A stretch of 64,000 bases of DNA. It comes from AG2 sp036493735. Its GTDB lineage: Bacteria > Gemmatimonadota > Gemmatimonadetes > Gemmatimonadales > Gemmatimonadaceae. The translations under genes and the position numbers were made by a program. The notes under the pieces are model-generated. The model was not told the origin of the DNA and made no database searches. It saw nothing but the letters and a program-made list of their open reading frames with translations. This document shows, piece by piece, positions 59,608 to 64,000 of this stretch (position 1 is its first letter; each line of letters begins with the position of its first letter). The DNA lies in the NCBI GenBank assembly GCA_036493735.1, contig DASXPH010000130.1, positions 1 through 64,000 of the forward strand, read 5' to 3'.

Positions 59608-60618
59608 CTACTTGGGCTGAGCGAGCCGTTCGACGACCGACCAAGCGAGCAGCGGCACCATCAGCTCGTGATGGCCAGTGATCTCGTATCCCTTCCCACT
59701 CTCGAGCGTGGGGCGCTGCACGACATTCATGCGAGGCCGGTAGTGCCGCTGCATGTCGAGATCACAGGTGACGAAATTGCGCGGGCGTCCCTCGTTCAGG
59801 TTGCGCGCGATCGTAAGCGCCTTGAGGAACACCTCGGGCATGATGACGGCACTGCCGAGGTTGAGGACGACGCCGCCGTCGTCGAGCGTCGTCAAGGAAT
59901 GCGCGAGACGTCGGAAGTCGCGATGACTGGTATCACCGATGGCAGCGCCATTCGCAGCAGGATGCTGATGAATGATCTCCGCGCCTAACGCGGCATGGAC
60001 CGTGGCGGGCACACCAAGGCGATGAGCGCCGAGAAGCACCGAAAGCTCGGGATGCACCAGCCGTTTGGCTCGATCGGCGTCGTCCAGCGACCGACCCAGC
60101 GCCTCGCCCATTCCGAGCTCTTCGCGCATCCCGCTCGTGAAGGCCTCGTTCATCTCGCGCCCTGTTTCGTCGGCCATGCCAAAGCTGCCGTCGCGGAGGC
60201 CGGCCGCGACATCTTCGGACGTGCCGCCAAAGCGCGCGATCTCGAAATCGTGAATCGATGCGGAGCCGTTCATCGCGATGTGTGTGATGACATGGCGACG
60301 CATCAGATCATTCAGGAGCGGGGCGAGCCCGGTCTTGACGATGTGCCCGCCCAGCATCACGACGACGCCACGCTCGCGACGCGTGGCGGCAACGATCGCG
60401 TCCACGACGCGGAGGAAGTCACGCGCAACGAGAACGTCAGGAAGGGATGCGAGAAAGGCGACAAAGCTCCGATCTCCGGCTGGCGGATGGGCGAACTCCT
60501 CGGCGCGCACCTTGTTCGGCCTTCGCGCGACGGGAATGGTCCTGATCGCGCTGAGATCCGCTTCTACGGGCGAGGTTCGCGCGCGCGGAGGAGTATCGGA
60601 GAGGGAATCGCCGGTCAC
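59608..60618 (-). CDS. deoxyhypusine-synthase-like conserved protein
   Basis: This 336-residue protein starts at a GTG that overlaps the preceding stop (GTGA). The central part reads VVVMLGGHIVKTGLAPLLNDLMRR, ITHIAMNGSASIHDFEIA, GGTSEDVAAGLRDGSFGMADETG and VVLNLGSAVIMPEVFLKA, which I associate with bacterial deoxyhypusine-synthase-like proteins with an NAD-binding fold. True deoxyhypusine modifies eIF5A, absent from bacteria, so the bacterial substrate is open. The catalytic Lys of deoxyhypusine synthase cannot be assigned by eye. It is translationally coupled to the DUF3108 gene, an unexpected partner. Confidence 0.6.
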   Translation of the reverse strand: MTGDSLSDTPPRARTSPVEADLSAIRTIPVARRPNKVRAEEFAHPPAGDRSFVAFLASLPDVLVARDFLRVVDAIVAATRRERGVVVMLGGHIVKTGLAPLLNDLMRRHVITHIAMNGSASIHDFEIARFGGTSEDVAAGLRDGSFGMADETGREMNEAFTSGMREELGMGEALGRSLDDADRAKRLVHPELSVLLGAHRLGVPATVHAALGAEIIHQHPAANGAAIGDTSHRDFRRLAHSLTTLDDGGVVLNLGSAVIMPEVFLKALTIARNLNEGRPRNFVTCDLDMQRHYRPRMNVVQRPTLESGKGYEITGHHELMVPLLAWSVVERLAQPK

Positions 60619-61436
60619 GGCGGCGAGGTCGCGGTGCTGTGCTCGAGTGGTCGCGGCGCGGGCGCGGCGGCGCGTCGATACGAGGTGAGGTACAGGTTCA
60701 ACGAGCCGAACGGCAGCTTCGACTTCATCTGCAACATGATGCGATTCGAGTCATCGGAGAGCCAGATTTCCGCGTGGCCGCCTTCGGAGAAGATGCCTTT
60801 CGTCTTGATGATCGGCTGGAGCACGATCGCGTCGAAGTCACCAGCGGGCACGCTGATATGCTCGCGACGCAGCACCCGAATGGTGACGGGATTGCGATCG
60901 GGACGGAAGTAGCGATCGAACTGATAGGTCTTGCCAACCTCGAGCGGAATCGTGCGCACGAAATAAAGGAAGGCGCCGTCGTCGAGCGGATCGGGGACCG
61001 TCGGCGCCTCCGGCTTGCCTTCCTCGAGCACGACACCGCGCTCGGGAATGATCTCGAATTTGCGCTCGCGATCACGGCGCCCCTCGCTGAGCTCCTGCCA
61101 GTGGCGCAGCGAGACCAGGTCATTCACGTCGATCCAGCTCTCGAGGCGATCGTTGACCTTGTAGAAGAGCGTTCCGCCATGCACCTGGAAGACCGTGTGC
61201 CAGGCAGGGTGGCCGCGGACAGAGTCGATCCCAGCGACCTCCATCGAACCGCTGCCGACGTGCAGGAAACCGAATTTGACGTCGTATTCGAGGTGCTCGC
61301 CACTCGCGAATGGAACGGCCGCGGGCGTGGTAGCCGGAACCGGCGCGCTCGCCGCGCCAGATTGCGTGACGCTCTGCGCGTGCAACCGGAAAGGCAACGA
61401 CGCGCACAGAGCGAGAACGACGATTCGGATGTTCAA
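60615..61436 (-). CDS. DUF3108 domain exported protein
   Basis: This 273-residue exported protein probably starts at a TTG (61436), which gives the signal peptide NIRIVVLALCASLPFRLHAQ. ATGs further upstream would put about 40 or more residues of GC-rich repeat and overlap the glycosyltransferase gene. The mature part has the DUF3108 pattern: GEHLEYDVKFGFLHVGSGSMEV, YKVNDRLESWIDVNDLVSLRHWQ, FVRTIPLEVGKTYQFDRYFRPDRNPV and KGIFSEGGHAEIWLSDDSNRIMLQMKSKLPFGSLNLYL. Family members are exported beta-rich proteins, possibly lipid-related. The start lies within a run of 7-nt repeats. Confidence 0.75.
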   Translation of the reverse strand: MNIRIVVLALCASLPFRLHAQSVTQSGAASAPVPATTPAAVPFASGEHLEYDVKFGFLHVGSGSMEVAGIDSVRGHPAWHTVFQVHGGTLFYKVNDRLESWIDVNDLVSLRHWQELSEGRRDRERKFEIIPERGVVLEEGKPEAPTVPDPLDDGAFLYFVRTIPLEVGKTYQFDRYFRPDRNPVTIRVLRREHISVPAGDFDAIVLQPIIKTKGIFSEGGHAEIWLSDDSNRIMLQMKSKLPFGSLNLYLTSYRRAAAPAPRPLEHSTATSPP

Positions 61437-61472
61437 CGCCCAACGCTCAACGCTCAACGCCAAACGCCCAAC
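61431..61472. repeat. six tandem 7-nt repeats at the DUF3108 start
   Basis: Read on the minus strand, the units are GTTGGGC, GTTTGGC, GTTGAGC, GTTGAGC, GTTGGGC and GTTGAAC, with consensus GTTGRGC. They span the gap between the glycosyltransferase stop and the DUF3108 start and include the TTG start codon. The consensus is one base from the window-wide word GTTAGGC. Confidence 0.8.
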
Positions 61473-61476
61473 CCGC

Positions 61477-62250
61477 TCAGCGGGCGGCTTCGGATTTGGC
61501 TTTGACCGGAATGACGCGCGCGCGGTGTGTTCGCCCGAAACGAAAGAGGTCAACGGCATCGGTCCAAGGATGTATGCGACTCGCGCGCGGGCGCAGATCA
61601 TAACGAGGCTGAAGCGCGACCGTCTCGATTCGTCGCGCGAACGGCGCGGTGCGAACGAGCAGATCGGCATTTGCGGCCCATACCGTCCCCTGGACGATCG
61701 GTTCGTCACCCGCGTGACGAATGAGATCGCGCAGCAACGTTATGCGGTACAGGCGAAACGTTCCGAAAGGATCGGTGACCCCAGGGACCGACATGAATGG
61801 ACGAAGGACCCATGGTGCCACACGCCGCATCCATCGAACGGGTTTGGGTGGGTTCACGTTGTCCACGGCAGTTGGTCGCTCGGCGATCACGAGATCGGCA
61901 CCACCTTCGAACCGTTTGATCAGCTCGGGCAAATGTTCCGGCTGGTCGGTGAAGTCGGCTTGCATGACGATCATCCCGTCGCGGCGCGGATAGCGCGTGC
62001 GACGTGACACCTCACGCGCGAGCGCATCGAGCGCGCGCGCGTAGCCGACGTGCTCGTCGCTGCCCATGATCGTGAGCGGCAGCACGTCCGTATATCCCTG
62101 GAGCGTGTCCCCGGTGGCGTCAGCGCTGCCGTCGTTGAACACGAGGATCTCGTATTCGCGCGGGTACTCCTGAAAGATCTTGCGAATGCGCCAGAGCAGC
62201 AGGCCAATCGTAGGTGCTTCATCAAAGGCCGGTATGCAGATGTACAGCAA
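61477..62250 (-). CDS. family 2 glycosyltransferase
   Basis: This 257-residue protein is a GT-A fold glycosyltransferase: LYICIPAFDEAPTIGLLLWRI at the N-terminus, VFNDGSADATGDTL, MIVMQADFTDQPEHLPELI, and RIHPWTDAVDLFRF near the end. No membrane helix is obvious, so it probably acts in the cytoplasm on a lipid-linked or soluble acceptor. I chose the TTG at 62250 because the fold begins immediately after it and GAGG lies 7 nt upstream. An ATG at 62388 would overlap the start codon of the divergent M28 gene. Confidence 0.75.
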   Translation of the reverse strand: MLYICIPAFDEAPTIGLLLWRIRKIFQEYPREYEILVFNDGSADATGDTLQGYTDVLPLTIMGSDEHVGYARALDALAREVSRRTRYPRRDGMIVMQADFTDQPEHLPELIKRFEGGADLVIAERPTAVDNVNPPKPVRWMRRVAPWVLRPFMSVPGVTDPFGTFRLYRITLLRDLIRHAGDEPIVQGTVWAANADLLVRTAPFARRIETVALQPRYDLRPRASRIHPWTDAVDLFRFGRTHRARVIPVKAKSEAAR

Positions 62251-62386
62251 CGAGGAGCCTCGTAATCGGGTGGTTTGTCCGCCTTGAAAATTAGACGGCG
62301 AGCAAGCGGGCGCCACCGTTTCAGAGCCTCTCCTCGATCGTCGATCTAGCGCCGCGTCGACTGTGGCGCGAACCGATCCCATCGAC

Positions 62387-64000
62387 ATGTCTCGCCGAAC
62401 CATCCTCTTCCTCGTCGCCTCCGCCGCGCTGTCGGCGTGCTCGCACGCGCCGCCCCGAACAGCGACGGTCGTGCAACAGGGCACCCCGATGCCGCGTCTC
62501 GATCCTGGTTACCTGATCAGCGCCGCCGAGCTGCGCCGCGACCTGTTCATATTTGCTGATGACTCGTTCCATGGGCGCGAGACTGGGACGGCCGACGCGC
62601 AGCGCGCGGCGGCCTTCATCGCCCGGCGAGTGCAGCAACTCGGTCTCGAGCCGGCGGGCGACAGCCTCTACATGCAACGTATCCCGCTCGTCCGCGAGAC
62701 CTTCGCTCGCACGACGCAGCTGGTGGTCACGTATGGCAATGGGCAGAGGCAGAACCTTCGACTCGGTACGGATCTCACTCCGGCAATCTCCCTTGGCGCG
62801 GATAGTCCACCGACGAGCCGGAGTGCCGACGGGGACATCGTCTTCGTGGGAAACGGCCCATCCACGGACAACGAAGCGGCCTCATTGACGCCGCTGAATC
62901 TCGAAGGGAAGGTGGTGGTGACCGTGGTGAACGTCCCGGCGCGCGCTTCGGCCGAGGCCAGACGCGCGGCCGACGAGGCGACGACCTATCGTACGCTGCG
63001 GCTGATGGCCCTTCACCCGTCGGCGATCGTCTACCTGATGGCGGGTGCAAAGGAGGACGAATATCACCGCGATCTCACGACGCTGTTGCGCGGCGTCGTG
63101 CTCGAGGGGTCGGAGCGGCCCGACACGGGCCAGCATCTCCCGATGTTGCTGATAGGTCCGGCGCGCCGCGGCTCCCCTCTACTCCCCGCGCGGTGGCCTA
63201 ACGACCCCGGCCCTCAATCGCTCGGCCGTCAGTTCTCCGGTCAGGTCGACATCGAGCGCGTTCCCTTCACGGGATACAACGTCGTCGCGGTGGTGCGGGG
63301 GCACGATCCGCGCTTCAACAAGTCGTATCTCGCCTACGGGGCGCACTACGATCACCTCGGGATCGTTCCTCCGATGACCGGAGGTCATCGGCGGAACGTT
63401 GACACGATCGCCAACGGCGCCGACGACGACGGATCGGGAAGCGTCGCTCTGTTAGCAATTGCTCAACAGATGATGACCTACCGCCCGCGCCGCTCGGTGC
63501 TGTTCGTCTGGCACGTGGGTGAAGAGAAGGGGATGCTCGGATCGGCCTACTTCACGTCGCACCCAACGGTGCCGATGGATTCGATCGTCGCGCAATTCAA
63601 CGCCGACATGATCGGCCGGAACGATACAAATACCGTTGCGCTGATCGGCCCGCGCGCCGCGCCCAACTATCAGAGCTGGCGCCTCGGGATGATCGTGGAT
63701 TCGGTGAATTTCGCGTCATCGACGCCGCTTCACATCGATCGCCAGCCGGACGATCCCGATGACCCGGAGCACCTCTATCAACGCAGCGATCATTACAACT
63801 ACGCGAAGAAGGGCATTCCGGTCATCTTCTTCACAACCGGCCTGCACGACGATTATCACCGCGTGAGCGATGAAGCGTCGAAGATCGATTACGACAAGAT
63901 GGCTCGCATCTCGCGTTTGATGTTGGACGCAGGGCTAGCCGTCGCGAATCGGTCGACGCGACCGACAAGTGAAGCCATCACACAGTCGATTAGCAGTCGG
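62387..64000 (+). CDS. M28 family zinc metallopeptidase lipoprotein (3' truncated)
   Basis: This reading frame is open from 62387 to the window edge (538 codons, no stop). Signal lipobox LSAC puts Cys at about residue 18. A helical/beta pro-domain with a PA-type insert (about 130-250) precedes the M28 catalytic domain: YGAHYDHLG (about 318-326), NGADDDGSGS (about 343-352), HVGEEKGMLGS (catalytic Glu about 379), NADMIGRN and RSDHYNY. The metal ligands expected of the family up to this point are present. It is an outer-membrane or periplasmic aminopeptidase; one GCCTAACG copy is read as Pro-Asn. Confidence 0.88.
   Translation, partial: MSRRTILFLVASAALSACSHAPPRTATVVQQGTPMPRLDPGYLISAAELRRDLFIFADDSFHGRETGTADAQRAAAFIARRVQQLGLEPAGDSLYMQRIPLVRETFARTTQLVVTYGNGQRQNLRLGTDLTPAISLGADSPPTSRSADGDIVFVGNGPSTDNEAASLTPLNLEGKVVVTVVNVPARASAEARRAADEATTYRTLRLMALHPSAIVYLMAGAKEDEYHRDLTTLLRGVVLEGSERPDTGQHLPMLLIGPARRGSPLLPARWPNDPGPQSLGRQFSGQVDIERVPFTGYNVVAVVRGHDPRFNKSYLAYGAHYDHLGIVPPMTGGHRRNVDTIANGADDDGSGSVALLAIAQQMMTYRPRRSVLFVWHVGEEKGMLGSAYFTSHPTVPMDSIVAQFNADMIGRNDTNTVALIGPRAAPNYQSWRLGMIVDSVNFASSTPLHIDRQPDDPDDPEHLYQRSDHYNYAKKGIPVIFFTTGLHDDYHRVSDEASKIDYDKMARISRLMLDAGLAVANRSTRPTSEAITQSISSR

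Larger units (their letters stand above)
2887..63202. repeat. dispersed word (C)GTTAGGC, 34 copies
   Basis: Counted by eye. Plus-strand GTTAGGC starts at 2887, 4124, 5325, 6487, 6680, 7748, 10944, 11307, 15935, 17712, 19025, 21174, 23353, 25416, 27753, 28631, 34615, 35832, 37383, 37796, 39616, 43554 and 54798. Plus-strand GCCTAAC starts at 12212, 12871, 22631, 22997, 29417, 39596, 40810, 56822, 57215, 59983 and 63196. Thirty of the 34 have a C before the G, making CGTTAGGC. From base composition alone I estimate about 8 heptamers and 2-3 octamers. None were seen between 43.6 and 54.8 kb. Confidence 0.75.

Noticed and set aside
61431..61472. Possible CRISPR array
   Set aside because: Units are 7 nt and contiguous with no spacers, and no cas genes are present.

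Overview
This window looks like a chromosomal segment from a member of the Gemmatimonadota or a close relative. The evidence is indirect. The DNA is high in GC (roughly 60-65% by eye). It carries Bacteroidetes-style SusC/SusD outer-membrane pairs together with Gram-negative envelope genes (waaA, mlaF, lipoproteins, TolQ/TolR/TonB-like proteins) and an AgmX/PglI-type C-terminal domain otherwise known from myxobacteria. No rRNA, phage, insertion sequence or CRISPR array was seen; the segment reads as core and lineage-specific chromosome. Layout: 0-1 kb is a minus-strand tRNA cluster (Ala-GGC, Gly-GCC, Val-GAC, then Arg-ACG, Pro-CGG) with a near-consensus sigma-70 promoter and a hairpin terminator. 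1-4.3 kb holds a sigma-70 factor, an MlaF-type ABC ATPase, a Nudix hydrolase and an AraC-type regulator. 4.3-9.2 kb has a four-helix-bundle protein, then the F1 genes atpAGDC without delta or F0 genes, with a short epsilon subunit. 9.4-15.6 kb is a first SusC/SusD pair plus two exported proteins. 15.7-17.7 kb is a response regulator and an EAL phosphodiesterase; 17.7-19.8 kb is waaA and a DsbA-like lipoprotein on the minus strand. 20.1-30.0 kb is a nine-member plus-strand envelope cluster: a small exported protein, two large TPR proteins, a Trp/Cys-motif exported protein, TolQ/ExbB, two TolR/ExbD proteins and a TonB-like protein with an AgmX/PglI tail. 30-33 kb follows with TPM, nucleotidyltransferase-like, FCY-domain lipoprotein and LemA genes. 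33.3-38 kb is a second SusC/SusD pair. 38-45.3 kb is metG, ricT, accA and dnaE (minus strand). 45.3-50.3 kb is a predicted aminopeptidase, a double-P-loop AAA protein and a UvrD-type helicase. 50.3-58 kb contains the complete pyruvate dehydrogenase and lipoate machinery (lipA, pdhA, pdhB, pdhC, lpd, lipB) on the minus strand. 58-64 kb has thiO, a small membrane protein, a deoxyhypusine-synthase-like protein, a DUF3108 protein, a glycosyltransferase and a truncated M28 peptidase lipoprotein. Two system-level observations stand out. First, the 20-33 kb cluster has the composition of a proton-driven trans-envelope machine (one TolQ, two TolR, a TonB-like shaft, large TPR partners) and resembles Agl/Glt of Myxococcus more than ordinary Tol-Pal or TonB. 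Second, the non-palindromic 8-mer CGTTAGGC, or its 7-base core, occurs 34 times on both strands. It appears in several reading frames, in stop codons and between genes, which suggests a genome-wide DNA signal rather than a protein motif.
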